Origin: Microvirga pakistanensis
GTDB lineage: Bacteria > Pseudomonadota > Alphaproteobacteria > Rhizobiales > Beijerinckiaceae
Direction of reading: 5' to 3'
Assembly (NCBI RefSeq): GCF_004458765.1
Contig: NZ_SPJX01000710.1
Span: 1-64,000, forward strand
DNA: 64,000 nt
The position numbers and the translations under genes are program-made. The notes under the pieces are model-generated. The model made no database searches. It saw only the letters and a program-made list of their open reading frames with translations, and had not been told where the DNA came from. This document shows, in pieces, positions 45,535-53,537 of the stretch; within the stretch, counting starts at the first letter, position 1, and every line of letters begins with the position of its first letter.

Positions 45535-46044
45535 TCAGTAGCAGACCTCGACCCGCCGCCAGACGAGGCGGCCGTAGCGGTTGACCACGCGCCTGCGCTC
45601 GAGCACGCAGCGCGGGCCGTAATAGGCCGGCCTGTAATAGGGATAACCGTAACCGTAATACGGGCTCGCGATCGTGCCGAGGGCGAGCCCCCCGAGCAAT
45701 CCCGCCACAACCGCACCACCGCCATAGCCATAGCTGCGGCGATAATAATAGGGATAGCCGCCATAGTAATAGCGCCGCCCGTAATAGGCCGGGCGATAGC
45801 CCCCGTAGCGCCGCCCGTAATAGGTCGGGCGATAGCCCCCGTAGCCGCGACCGTAGTAGCGGGCGCCTCGGTAATACCGGGGGCCGGCAACCGCCCTTTG
45901 CCGATAGACCGGCGCCCGAATGGCGGCCCGGGAGCCCATTCCCCGTTCGAAGCGGGGCTGCGCCGAGGCGGGGCTCGGCTCGAGGGCTGGGGCACCGCCC
46001 AGGAACAGGGCCGCAGCCATCAGGATTTTGAACGATGCGCGCAT
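45535..46044 (-). CDS. Secreted Gly/Tyr/Arg-rich repeat protein
   Basis: The 169-residue protein has a signal peptide (about 1-28, ending ASA). Then come repeats of RYYGRGYGGYRP and YGRRYGGYRPAYYGRR type, about 60 residues in all. A short hydrophobic Gly/Ala segment (VVAGLLGGLALG) follows, and a C-terminal block has two cysteines (PRCVLERRRV, RVEVCY). Such YG-rich envelope proteins occur widely in rhizobia with no assigned function. It is followed by a hairpin terminator. Confidence 0.72.
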   Translation of the reverse strand: MRASFKILMAAALFLGGAPALEPSPASAQPRFERGMGSRAAIRAPVYRQRAVAGPRYYRGARYYGRGYGGYRPTYYGRRYGGYRPAYYGRRYYYGGYPYYYRRSYGYGGGAVVAGLLGGLALGTIASPYYGYGYPYYRPAYYGPRCVLERRRVVNRYGRLVWRRVEVCY

Positions 46045-46142
46045 GGCATCCTCCAGGACACGTTACGCTTGAACAACGGGTTTCCGCCATCCCGTGTTCC
46101 GCTTCGGGCCGATGCGCGCCCGGCCGGGAAGGCCGATGTTCT

Positions 46143-46556
46143 TCAAGGACTTCCCGGTGACTGGAAAAACGGGCTTTCGCCCTCCGGTGCCGGATATTGC
46201 GGCTGCATCACGAGCTGTTCCAGAACAGCCATCAGGGTTTCCCGGCTGACGGGCTTCTCCAGCCACGGCACGTTCTGCAGCTCGAACGGGCCCTGGGCAC
46301 TCGGAGGCAGGCCGGAATAGATCGCGAAGGGAACGCCACGGCTCCTCAAAGTGCGGGCAATCTCCACCGATGTCCCGTCCTTGATCATGATGTCGAGCAG
46401 GGCGATGTCCGGGGTATCGTTCTCGAGCCAGTGCAGGGCCTGGGCCTTGCTCATGAAAGGACCCTCCACCGCGAAGCCGGCGTCCTCGAGCGAAGCCTCG
46501 AGCGACAGGCCGATCAGAGCTTGGTCTTCCACGATCATGCAGCGTGTCGGGGGCAT
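46143..46556 (-). CDS. Single-domain response regulator
   Basis: The 137-residue protein is a receiver domain with the acidic pair in MIVEDQALI, the phosphorylatable Asp in ALLDIMIKDGTS, and the Lys in WLEKPVS. There is no output domain, only a short Pro-rich tail. It is divergent from an EcfG-type sigma factor gene. Standalone receivers of this type can act as phosphate sinks or modulators of general-stress signalling, but I see no partner kinase here. Confidence 0.87.
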   Translation of the reverse strand: MPPTRCMIVEDQALIGLSLEASLEDAGFAVEGPFMSKAQALHWLENDTPDIALLDIMIKDGTSVEIARTLRSRGVPFAIYSGLPPSAQGPFELQNVPWLEKPVSRETLMAVLEQLVMQPQYPAPEGESPFFQSPGSP

Positions 46557-46941
46557 GGGATCTGCTTACCTGTCAGGTCGATCACAGGCTCAAGGAGGCC
46601 TGGAGGGCAGTAGGGTAAGGCTGGTGGGGCGAATCAAGGCACCGAGCCACGAAGAGTTACTTTGGTCACTTTCGCTTGGGCCTTCATTCACCTATGTGAT
46701 TCTCGGATTTGGGAAAGCTTAACCCTTCAGGACGAAGCTAACCCTTCGAAGATCCATTGCCACGCAAGCCTTTTCCTTCGATGGTGGAACTGCGCTGCCG
46801 GTAAAGACTTGCCGCCTTCCGCGGGCTCATTAGTTCCGAGACGTCCGGCCTGCCGGGAAAGCGGCGGAGCTTCACATAGGTTAATGCATCAGTCCCCCAA
46901 GAGGCGTCTGTTCGTGAGTTCTGAAATGGGAAGGGATGCGA
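46557..46941. other. Divergent regulatory gap between receiver and EcfG-like genes
   Basis: No gene is visible in these 385 bases. A direct repeat, AAGCTTAACCCTTC at 46715-46728 and GAAGCTAACCCTTC at 46734-46747, is spaced 19 bases start to start and could be an operator. A GGAAC occurs at 46784, but the matching CGTT is absent at the expected distance. I find no clear standard promoter. Confidence 0.4.
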
Positions 46942-47493
46942 ATGGCGGCTGAGACACCCCTGAAGGAGCAGATGCTCGCCGCCATTCCTCATCTGCGCGC
47001 ATTCGCGATCTCTCTTTGCGGCAGCGTCGACCGCGCCGACGATCTGGTGCAGGGCGCCCTTCTGAAGGGCCTGAGCAATCTCGACAAGTTTCAGCCCGGC
47101 ACGAGCATGCAGGCGTGGCTCTTCACGATCCTGCGCAACGATTTTCTCACCCAGGCCCGTCGCAAGAAGCGGGAGATCGAGGATCCGGAAGGGTCATGGG
47201 CCGAGAAGGTGGCCGTGATGCCGGAACAAGGGTCACGGCTCGATTTCGATGACATGCTGAAGGCCCTCGCGCAACTTCCGCTCGACCAGCGCGAGGCGCT
47301 CCTGCTCGTGGCGGCGGAGGGGCTGACCTACGAAGACGCCGCGCGGATCTGCGGCACGAATATCGGCACCATCAAGAGCCGCATCAATCGCGCACGCCGC
47401 CGGCTCACGGAGCTGATGAACTTCGATGCGCAGGACGACCTGGGCCCCGACCGCCTCGTCAAGGCCGCGCTCTTCATGCACAGCTCGGCCTGA
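46942..47493 (+). CDS. EcfG-type ECF sigma factor
   Basis: The 183-residue sigma factor has region 2 (HLRAFAISLCGSVDRADDLVQ through SMQAWLFTILRNDFL) and region 4 (LPLDQREALLLVAAEGLTYEDAA, IGTIKSRINRARRRL). These match the ECF15/EcfG group that drives the alphaproteobacterial general stress response. The usual nepR and phyR neighbours are absent, so this may be a paralog of the main EcfG. AAGGG before the ATG at 46942 supports this start over 46936. A lone receiver protein is divergent. Confidence 0.85.
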   Translation: MAAETPLKEQMLAAIPHLRAFAISLCGSVDRADDLVQGALLKGLSNLDKFQPGTSMQAWLFTILRNDFLTQARRKKREIEDPEGSWAEKVAVMPEQGSRLDFDDMLKALAQLPLDQREALLLVAAEGLTYEDAARICGTNIGTIKSRINRARRRLTELMNFDAQDDLGPDRLVKAALFMHSSA

Positions 47494-47537
47494 CCGCAAA
47501 ACGGCTCGGGCAACAGGCCGGAAGCGCCGCCAGGCGT

Positions 47538-47640
47538 AAAGCATCGGACCCAAAAGTGGATTTGCACTTTTGGGTCCGATGCTTTCTCCCTGAGGAAGGA
47601 GCATCGTTTGTTGCGGCCCTCTGGGTCCGCACGATGCTCC
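47538..47640. repeat. Paired palindromic intergenic repeat with 21-bp perfect stem
   Basis: The first unit has a perfect 21-base stem: 47538-47558, beginning AAAGCATCGGACCC, pairs with 47565-47585. A six-base loop lies between. The second unit (47599-47639) has ends GAGCATCG and CGATGCTC. It is the most regular copy of the family in the window and lies 45 bases after the sigma factor stop, so it may also act as a terminator. Confidence 0.85.
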
Positions 47641-47730
47641 GGGCCGGCGGCCTTCCTCCTTTCAGGCACGCATCACGGTTCGGTGCCGGCTTCGCGTCGG
47701 CACCGTGATCCGCAGAAAAGGGTTCCGCCG

Positions 47731-48198
47731 TTACGCGGCCTTGCTGTGCTCGATCTGCTGCGGCTGAGACTTGACGCTGGTCGCGATCTCGATCCGGCGG
47801 GGTTTCAGGGCCTCGGGCACCTCGCGCTTCAGATCGATCGTCAGCAGACCGTTCTCGAGGCTCGCGCCGGTGACCTTCACATGGTCGGCGAGATTGAAGG
47901 TCTGCTTGAAGGCGCGGGTCGCGATGCCGCGATGCAGATATTGCTTGCCCTCCTCGGAGCCTTTCTTCTGGCCCGTGACGACAAGCTGGTTCTCTTTCTG
48001 GGTGATCTCGATCTCATCGGTCGAGAAGCCGGCAATGGCCATGGTGATGACGTACTGGTCCTCGCCCGCCTTCTCGATGTTGTAGGGCGGCCAGTTGGCC
48101 ATGGAATCGATCTGCGAGGACTGGTCGAGCAGATCGAACAGCCGGTCGAACCCGACCGTGGAGCGGTAGAGGGGAGAAAAGTCGAAAGCGGATCTCAT
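47731..48198 (-). CDS. Small heat shock protein, Hsp20/IbpA type
   Basis: The 155-residue chaperone has an N-terminal arm (MRSAFDFSPLYRSTVGFDRLF, typical of IbpA-like proteins). An alpha-crystallin domain follows with YNIEKAGEDQYVITMAIAGF and the motif ASLENGLLTIDL. It holds unfolding proteins in the cytoplasm during heat stress. GGAGGAT before the ATG at 48198 sets the start. The leader RNA just upstream looks like a ROSE thermometer. Confidence 0.93.
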   Translation of the reverse strand: MRSAFDFSPLYRSTVGFDRLFDLLDQSSQIDSMANWPPYNIEKAGEDQYVITMAIAGFSTDEIEITQKENQLVVTGQKKGSEEGKQYLHRGIATRAFKQTFNLADHVKVTGASLENGLLTIDLKREVPEALKPRRIEIATSVKSQPQQIEHSKAA

Positions 48199-48284
48199 AG
48201 CTACATCCTCCAATGAGCAACGTAACCACAAGGACGCCGGACACCCGCCGGCGCCCGTATGGCCAAGCCGCAAAAGGCCTTGGC
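48199..48284 (-). promoter_or_regulatory. ROSE-type RNA thermometer in the hsp20 leader
   Basis: On the leftward strand the leader can form three hairpins. First, GCCAAGGCC pairs with GGCTTGGC. Second, GGCGCCGG pairs with CCGGCGTC around CGGGTGT. Third, near the start codon, TTGCTC faces the ribosome site GGAGGAT. ROSE elements control rhizobial small heat-shock genes and have this order, with a U(U/C)GCU stretch masking the Shine-Dalgarno until heat melts it. The match is by eye. Confidence 0.75.
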
Positions 48285-48358
48285 GATCATGATGTTAGGA
48301 TTGCCGCGTCCAATTTTCAAGAGGGTCTTCAGGCGCCGCTTCGGGGCCAATTTCAAGG

Positions 48359-48428
48359 GTGCATCGTTCCGCCGGACCCGAAGGGTCGCGTCAGCGAAAA
48401 CCGGGTCCCCTTTTGCGCACGATGCGCT
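48359..48428. repeat. Degenerate palindromic repeat copy
   Basis: The ends GTGCATCG and CGATGCGC face each other across an inner GGACCCG...CGGGTCC pair and a GAAAACC stretch, as in the other repeats. It lies between the hsp20 leader and the small secreted protein gene. Confidence 0.6.
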
Positions 48429-48463
48429 AGGATGGCGCGGCTTCGATGAAGGAACGACCGATC

Positions 48464-48628
48464 ATGCTTCGCGCGCTCTCCCTCGCCGTCCTGACGATCC
48501 TGGCAGCCCCGTCGCCCGCGCCTCTGGCCGCCGACGCCGTCATCCTCTCCCAGCAGCAACAGCAACCGCCGCAGGCAACCCCGAAGCGGGATTGCGAGCG
48601 CAGCCGCCAGGACGACGTGAGTTCCTGA
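48464..48628 (+). CDS. Small exported protein (hypothetical)
   Basis: This 54-residue frame has a signal-peptide-like start (MLRALSLAVLTILAAPSPAPLAADA) followed by a polar Gln/Pro-rich tail (SQQQQQPPQATPKRDCE) with one cysteine. AAGGA lies about 10 bases before the ATG. I know no family. It ends exactly where the convergent YihY/BrkB gene ends. Composition and signal peptide make it plausible, but it is short. Confidence 0.45.
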   Translation: MLRALSLAVLTILAAPSPAPLAADAVILSQQQQQPPQATPKRDCERSRQDDVSS

Positions 48629-49528
48629 TCAGACCTGCGCCACGCAAACCGTGTCCGGCGCCACGGCCGGCGGCCCGTTCCGCGCCTGCCTGCGGCGGCG
48701 CAGAGCGGCGTTGAGCTCCGCGCCGAAGATGAAGATCGCCGCGGAGATCTGCAGGAAGATCAAGGCCGTCAGGATGCCGGCCAGCCCCGCATAGGTCGCT
48801 TTCACGTGGGCGACATGCGCCAGGAACTCGCCGTAGAGCGTCGCCCCCGCGAGCCACAGCACGAGCGTCGCCGCGATGCCGGGCGCGACGTCCCGCAAGG
48901 CCGGCCGCGTATCCGCCAGCCAGAGATGCGCCGCCGTCAATCCCACCACGAGCACGATGGAGGCCAGGGCATACCGAACGAGGTCGTAGGTGAGGCGCAC
49001 CGATTTCAGGTCCGCCACATAGGATCCGGCGGTCCGCCAGATCGTGGGCCACAGCACCACGAGAACGGATGCCGCCACCAGCGCGAGCGCGCCCCCGGCC
49101 ACGAAGCCGATCCCGATGAGCCGCGCCTGCCACCAGGGCCTGGATCGCGCAGCCCCATAGGCGCGGCAGAGGGCCACCCGCAGGCTCTCGACGCCGTTGG
49201 TCGCCACCAGAAGCGTGATGACGACGGAGACCGTCAGCACGTTGCGCTTGGGCACGAGAACCTTGTCCGCCTCGCTTGCCAGCGGCCCCGCCACGCCCTC
49301 GGGCCAGACGTCGAAGAGCAGGTGGACGATATGCATGGAGATGCGCCCCGCGCCGAGAAAGGCCGCGAGCGCCGCCACGCAGATGAGAAAAGGAAACAAG
49401 GCGACGACGAGGGAGAGCGCTACATGGCTCGCCATGGCCAAGCCGTCGTTGCGCGCAAAGCTCGCCCCCGCGTCGGCGACAGCCGCAAGGGTCGGGCGGA
49501 TTCGGGTGGACAGGATGGCAAGGAGCAT
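48629..49528 (-). CDS. YihY/BrkB-family inner membrane protein
   Basis: The 299-residue protein has about six membrane helices and the family markers ARNDGLAMASHVALSLVVALFPFL and LRDVAPGIAATLVLWLAG. KATYAGLAGILTALIFLQISAAIFIFGAELNAAL follows in outline. The family was once called ribonuclease BN, an assignment later withdrawn, and its transport or other role is unknown. The ATG at 49528 follows GGCAAGGAG. An in-frame start at 49624 exists but lacks protein character. Confidence 0.87.
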   Translation of the reverse strand: MLLAILSTRIRPTLAAVADAGASFARNDGLAMASHVALSLVVALFPFLICVAALAAFLGAGRISMHIVHLLFDVWPEGVAGPLASEADKVLVPKRNVLTVSVVITLLVATNGVESLRVALCRAYGAARSRPWWQARLIGIGFVAGGALALVAASVLVVLWPTIWRTAGSYVADLKSVRLTYDLVRYALASIVLVVGLTAAHLWLADTRPALRDVAPGIAATLVLWLAGATLYGEFLAHVAHVKATYAGLAGILTALIFLQISAAIFIFGAELNAALRRRRQARNGPPAVAPDTVCVAQV

Positions 49529-49891
49529 GGCGCGCGTGAGGTTTGAGGATCGGCGGGCCGCGCCGGGGCCTGCGCGATCCTGCTTCCTTGTTGCAAGCTC
49601 GGCAGGCGGATGACAAGGCCCCAAGATGCCGCTGTGGGGCGATCATGCCGGGGACGGGAGAGCCGGGTTTTCCTCTCTCCGCTGGTTGACATCGAAAGGA
49701 CAGACGTGACTGGCTCCAAGAACGGCCTCGCCCCTCCGGCTGCAGCCCATCGACGAAAGAATTACCTTATACCTGCTTACCGACTAAGTTTAGTCTTGGC
49801 CTTTCACCATTCGAAAACTGAAGTCTCATAGAATTTCCGCCACATGAATACGCTCGTTTTCATGAAATAATATAACAAAAGTTGGACTTCT
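49529..49891. other. AT-rich leader before the RTX gene
   Basis: No gene is visible. The last 120 bases before the RTX start are clearly AT-richer than the rest of the window (for example AAATAATATAACAAAAG near 49863). They contain CATGAA...TTCATG inverted arms around 49844-49865. A promoter probably lies here, but I could not assign -35 and -10 boxes with confidence. Confidence 0.4.
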
Positions 49892-52060
49892 ATGGCGACC
49901 ATAAGCACCAGTGCCATCGGCCTCGATGGCGAACCTGTCGATTACGATTACTTCCGCTACCAGATGATGTTCTCCGGAGTATCGTCGAAATCGGTGTCCT
50001 TGAGCTCTCCCACCGCCATCTTCATGAACATCCCCTCCGGGGAGAGGCTCGTCGTCGAGGGCGTGGATCTCGTCTACGATCCGGCGGACCCGGTCGGATG
50101 GATCAGCGGCACCGTCACGGGCCTCCAGCTCTGGACCCGCGACTGGACGACGAAGCTTGCCGACATCACCGATTTCTCCGTCGACGCCGCCGATTTCGGC
50201 GCGTCCCTCGCCTATGGGTGGAACTCTCCGTCGGGTGTGATCTCCCTCATCTTTGCCGGGGACGACACGCTCGACGGCGGCGACAAGGACGATTCCCTCT
50301 TCGCGGGCAACGGCGACGACGTTCTCCAGGGTGGGAGAGGCAACAACCAGTACAACCCCGGCGCGGGATCGGACACGATCTATGGCGGCAAGGATTACGT
50401 CGCCGGCGGGCTCGACTACGACACGCTCAGCTATTGGGACCTGAGGCTGCCCGGAACGCAAGGGGTCGACAAGGGCATCACGTTCGACCTTCGAACCGGC
50501 ACCTTCACCGATCCGTTCGGTGATACGGACGTGTTCTCCTTCATCGAGGGCGTCGAGGGGACCTTCTGGTCGGATAGCATCACCGGCAACGCATCCGACA
50601 ACCAGCTCATCGGCTTCTCCGGAAACGACGTTCTCAACGGCCTTGAGGGAGACGACACCTTCGAGGGTGGCGAGGGCGCCGACAGGTTGTCGGGAGGCGC
50701 CGGAATCGACGCGGTCTGGTACGACGCCTATGCCGGCCGCAACGGCATCAAGATCGATTTCGCCGGCAGGGTCGTGAGCGATCCCTGGGGCTTCCAGGAC
50801 ACCATCAGCGGCATCGAGGCCGTGCGCGGAACCGGAAACGCCGACACCATGATCGGTTCGACCGCCAATGAGACCTTCACAGGCCTCGGCGGCAACGACA
50901 GCATCAACGGCGGCGGCGGCATCGATACGCTCAACTACATGCCCGACCTTCGCCGCGGCGGCCCCGCCGGCATACGCGCCGACTTGGCCGGGTCCACAGT
51001 TCGCGACGGCTTTGGAACCGTCGACAAGGTCAGCGGCATCGAGATCGTCATCGGGACCAGGGTCAACGACGTCATCATCGGCAACGGGGTCAACAACACC
51101 CTGAGCGGCGGCGACGGCAACGACGATCTCAGCGGCGAGGGGGGCGCCGACTCGTTGAGCGGCGGAAATGGAAGGGACACCCTTTCGGGCGGAGCCGGAG
51201 CCGATGTCCTGGACGGGGGCGCGGGTCACGACACCTACGATGTCGACGATGGCCTGGATCAGGTGATCGAGGTGGCGGGCGGCGGCTACGACACGGTCTT
51301 GACGGGCGTGAGCCTCACCTTGCGCGCCAGTGCCGAAGTGGAAGTCCTCCAGACCACCAACGAGTTGAGCACCGCGGCCATCAACCTGACCGGAAGCTCG
51401 ACCAACAACAACATCACGGGCAATGCCGGCAACAACCGCATCGACGGCAAGGGCGGCGCCGACGGAATGGCAGGCGGGCGCGGAAACGACGTCTACGTGG
51501 TCGACAATGCGCAGGACTGGGTGGAGGAGATCGCCGGCGAAGGAGCCGACACGGTCTATGCCGGCACGAGCTATGCCCTGAGGTCCACGGCCAGCGTGGA
51601 GGTTCTGCTCACCATCGACGCGAAGGCCACGACGGTGATCAACCTCACCGGCAGCGCCATTGCGAATACCGTCACGGGCAATGCGGGCGCCAACCTCATC
51701 AACGGCAAGGGCGGCAACGACATCCTCACGGGCGGGGCCGGCAAGGACAGCTTCGTGTTCGATACGGCCCCGAGTGCATCCGCCAACGTGGATACGATTC
51801 AGGACTTCGTGGTGGTCGACGATACGATCCGGCTGGAGAACGCGATCTTCACGGGCCTCAAGACGACCGGCCCCCTCGCCAAGGGGGCGTTCCAGCTGGG
51901 CAAGCTCGCCAAGGAGTCGGACGATCGCATCCTCTACGACAAGGCGTCGGGCTTCCTGTACTACGACCAGGACGGATCCGGCAGCGCCTACAAGGCCGTC
52001 CTGTTCGCCAAGCTGACCACGAAACCTGCTCTGACCAATGCGGATTTCTACGTCATCTGA
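49892..52060 (+). CDS. RTX calcium-binding protein (type I secretion substrate)
   Basis: The 722-residue protein lacks a signal peptide and is rich in GGxGxDxLx nonapeptides (for example GGDGNDDLSGEGGADSLSGG), which bind calcium. A unit of about 85 residues occurs in tandem: residues near 443-527 and 528-612 share DxYxVD, VxEVAGxGxDTV, VEVL, INLTGS and TGNAGxNxIxGKGG. The C-terminal 100 residues (GKDSFVFDTAPSA through DFYVI) resemble the serralysin-type secretion domain. I see no protease HExxH or other enzymatic motif in the first 130 residues. No type I secretion genes are adjacent. The upstream AT-rich DNA suggests foreign origin or a special promoter. Confidence 0.85.
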   Translation: MATISTSAIGLDGEPVDYDYFRYQMMFSGVSSKSVSLSSPTAIFMNIPSGERLVVEGVDLVYDPADPVGWISGTVTGLQLWTRDWTTKLADITDFSVDAADFGASLAYGWNSPSGVISLIFAGDDTLDGGDKDDSLFAGNGDDVLQGGRGNNQYNPGAGSDTIYGGKDYVAGGLDYDTLSYWDLRLPGTQGVDKGITFDLRTGTFTDPFGDTDVFSFIEGVEGTFWSDSITGNASDNQLIGFSGNDVLNGLEGDDTFEGGEGADRLSGGAGIDAVWYDAYAGRNGIKIDFAGRVVSDPWGFQDTISGIEAVRGTGNADTMIGSTANETFTGLGGNDSINGGGGIDTLNYMPDLRRGGPAGIRADLAGSTVRDGFGTVDKVSGIEIVIGTRVNDVIIGNGVNNTLSGGDGNDDLSGEGGADSLSGGNGRDTLSGGAGADVLDGGAGHDTYDVDDGLDQVIEVAGGGYDTVLTGVSLTLRASAEVEVLQTTNELSTAAINLTGSSTNNNITGNAGNNRIDGKGGADGMAGGRGNDVYVVDNAQDWVEEIAGEGADTVYAGTSYALRSTASVEVLLTIDAKATTVINLTGSAIANTVTGNAGANLINGKGGNDILTGGAGKDSFVFDTAPSASANVDTIQDFVVVDDTIRLENAIFTGLKTTGPLAKGAFQLGKLAKESDDRILYDKASGFLYYDQDGSGSAYKAVLFAKLTTKPALTNADFYVI

Positions 52061-52073
52061 TGAAGAAAACCTT

Positions 52074-52104
52074 GGAGCGCCTCGGCCCATGGTCGGGGCG
52101 CTCC
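52074..52104 (+). terminator. Hairpin downstream of the RTX gene
   Basis: GGAGCGCC (52074-52081) pairs with GGCGCTCC (52097-52104), with a further GGCC/GGTC pair inside. It starts 14 bases after the RTX stop. There is no U-run, so it may be an imperfect terminator. It also lies downstream of the convergent HugZ gene. Confidence 0.6.
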
Positions 52105-52162
52105 ATCCGGCACCGGAAGCAAACCGCGCCTATCCACCGCAAAGCATGCGGTCGGGCCGCCG

Positions 52163-52903
52163 TCACGATCGCGCGAGCGTCACGAGCGTGGGGCGCAGTT
52201 CCTCCGGTCCTTGTAAGGGATGCGGGAAGGTCAGTCGCAGGAGGTCGTCGCCCAGTGCCAGCTGCAGGCCCTCCGGATCGATCCCGATCAGCCGCCACGC
52301 GCCCTCGCGGCCGCCGCAGAGCTTCGTCGCATAATGCGCGACCGCCTCCGCATGATCCTCGTTCATGTGCGCGACGGCGCTCGCCTCCAGCTCCGCAAAG
52401 CCCGGAAAGGCGGACATGTCGGTCAGCAGATCCTCCCGGGCCATGCGGTAGGCGCGGCCGAAGCCGCCGTTGAGGCTGCCCGAGGCGACGTTCAGCCGCC
52501 AGAAGGCGAAATCGGGAAAGTCCACGTAGAGCGCCGCCTTGGGATGCTGCAGGAGATAGCGGCGGCGAACCTGCTGCGCCTTGTCCGAACCGGGCTCGAG
52601 CTTCTCGGCCTCGGCGAGCAGGGTGAGGCGCGGATGAGCCAGCGGGTCGCCCTTGCCGATGGCGGAGAGCAGGAGCGAGCAGCGCGGGTCCGCCGCGAGC
52701 AGGCGGGTATGCACCGAGAGCTGCGATGTGAGGATCACGGGCGAGCCGTCGAGATCGGTGCCCACCGCCACCAGGCTGGCGAAGGGCATGCCCGCGTCGG
52801 CGCCGTTGGTGGCGAGCGCGCCGGAACGCGCGGTGCGGATCAGCCTCTTGGCGAGCTGCCGCGCCTCGTCGTCCACCGGAAGAGTTGGGTCTTTTTCCAT
52901 CAT
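52163..52903 (-). CDS. HugZ-family heme oxygenase-like protein
   Basis: The 246-residue protein has a pyridoxamine-phosphate-oxidase-like split barrel (ARSGALATNGADAGMPFASLVAVGTD, DPRCSLLL, YVDFPDFAFWRL). A C-terminal DUF2470 domain contains MNEDHAEAV. This is the HugZ arrangement; HugZ proteins of Campylobacter and Helicobacter degrade heme. It closes the leftward arm of the heme locus, after HutX. Enzymatic activity is inferred, since related split-barrel proteins include flavin enzymes. Confidence 0.83.
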   Translation of the reverse strand: MMEKDPTLPVDDEARQLAKRLIRTARSGALATNGADAGMPFASLVAVGTDLDGSPVILTSQLSVHTRLLAADPRCSLLLSAIGKGDPLAHPRLTLLAEAEKLEPGSDKAQQVRRRYLLQHPKAALYVDFPDFAFWRLNVASGSLNGGFGRAYRMAREDLLTDMSAFPGFAELEASAVAHMNEDHAEAVAHYATKLCGGREGAWRLIGIDPEGLQLALGDDLLRLTFPHPLQGPEELRPTLVTLARS

Positions 52904-52915
52904 GGCCGCGATCCT

Positions 52916-53010
52916 AGAGCATTTTTTCGGCGAATTGGCTCCGCTTCGCCGATCAAAAATGCGGCAATCGAAGAAATGAGCCGATTCCCCGCAAGGGGAA
53001 AGCGCTCTAG
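52916..53010. repeat. Palindromic repeat overlapping the hutX stop
   Basis: AGAGCATTTTT pairs with AAAAATGC around a TCGGCGAA...TTCGCCGA stem. A second GCCGATTCCCCGCAAGGGGAAAGCGC hairpin arm follows, ending CTCTAG. The hutX stop codon (53007-53009) is inside the repeat end. The sequence is diverged from the other copies. Confidence 0.5.
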
Positions 53011-53537
53011 CTCTCCCCCCGTCCGAGACAACCGGCGCGCAAGGCCTCGAAGCGGGCGAGCTGGTCGGCCTTGAGGCTGCGGTCCTCGTTGCGCCCGACG
53101 AAGATCTTGAACATCACGCCGCCGTCCTGGTTCACGAACTGCACCGAGCAGGAGCGCTTGCCGAAGAACGGGCGGTCGACGAAATAGATCGCGCGGCAGC
53201 GATCCATACGCAGATGCCCGCCGATGGGACTGCTGCCGTGGATGTTGAAATAGCCGCGTCCCGACGTGCCCGGCGGCACCCTGCCCTTGCACTCGAACAC
53301 GCCGTCGCGGGTGTGCACCACGAAGGTGATGTCCCCCCAGGTGGTGAGATCATGCCAGATCGTCTCGTAGAGCTCGCCCGAAACCCGCGCCGCCGCCGGG
53401 GGTTCCAGACAATCAAGCACCCGTTGGAGCGGCACGTCGCGCGCCTCCGCGATCGCTTCCAGAACCCCGTCGGGTCTTGCCGCGAGATCCTCGCGGATCA
53501 AGGCCTCGATGTCCTGCATCGTCGTGATCGCGTTCAT
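53007..53537 (-). CDS. hutX: Heme utilization cytosolic carrier protein HutX
   Basis: The 176-residue protein matches HutX/HuvX: LERVLDCLEPP-like helices at the start, then ELYETIWHDLTTWGDITFVVHTRDGVFE and GYFNIHGSSPIGGHLRMDRC in outline. The end is GRNEDRSLKADQLARFEALR. HutX binds heme in the cytoplasm and passes it to a degrading enzyme. Its start overlaps the stop of the monooxygenase gene (ATGA at 53537), so the two are translationally coupled. Confidence 0.87.
   Translation of the reverse strand: MNAITTMQDIEALIREDLAARPDGVLEAIAEARDVPLQRVLDCLEPPAAARVSGELYETIWHDLTTWGDITFVVHTRDGVFECKGRVPPGTSGRGYFNIHGSSPIGGHLRMDRCRAIYFVDRPFFGKRSCSVQFVNQDGGVMFKIFVGRNEDRSLKADQLARFEALRAGCLGRGES

Noticed and set aside
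46784-46812. A GGAAC near the EcfG-like gene as a self-promoter
   Set aside because: After the 16-17 base spacer the sequence reads ACTT, not CGTT, so it does not fit the EcfG consensus well.
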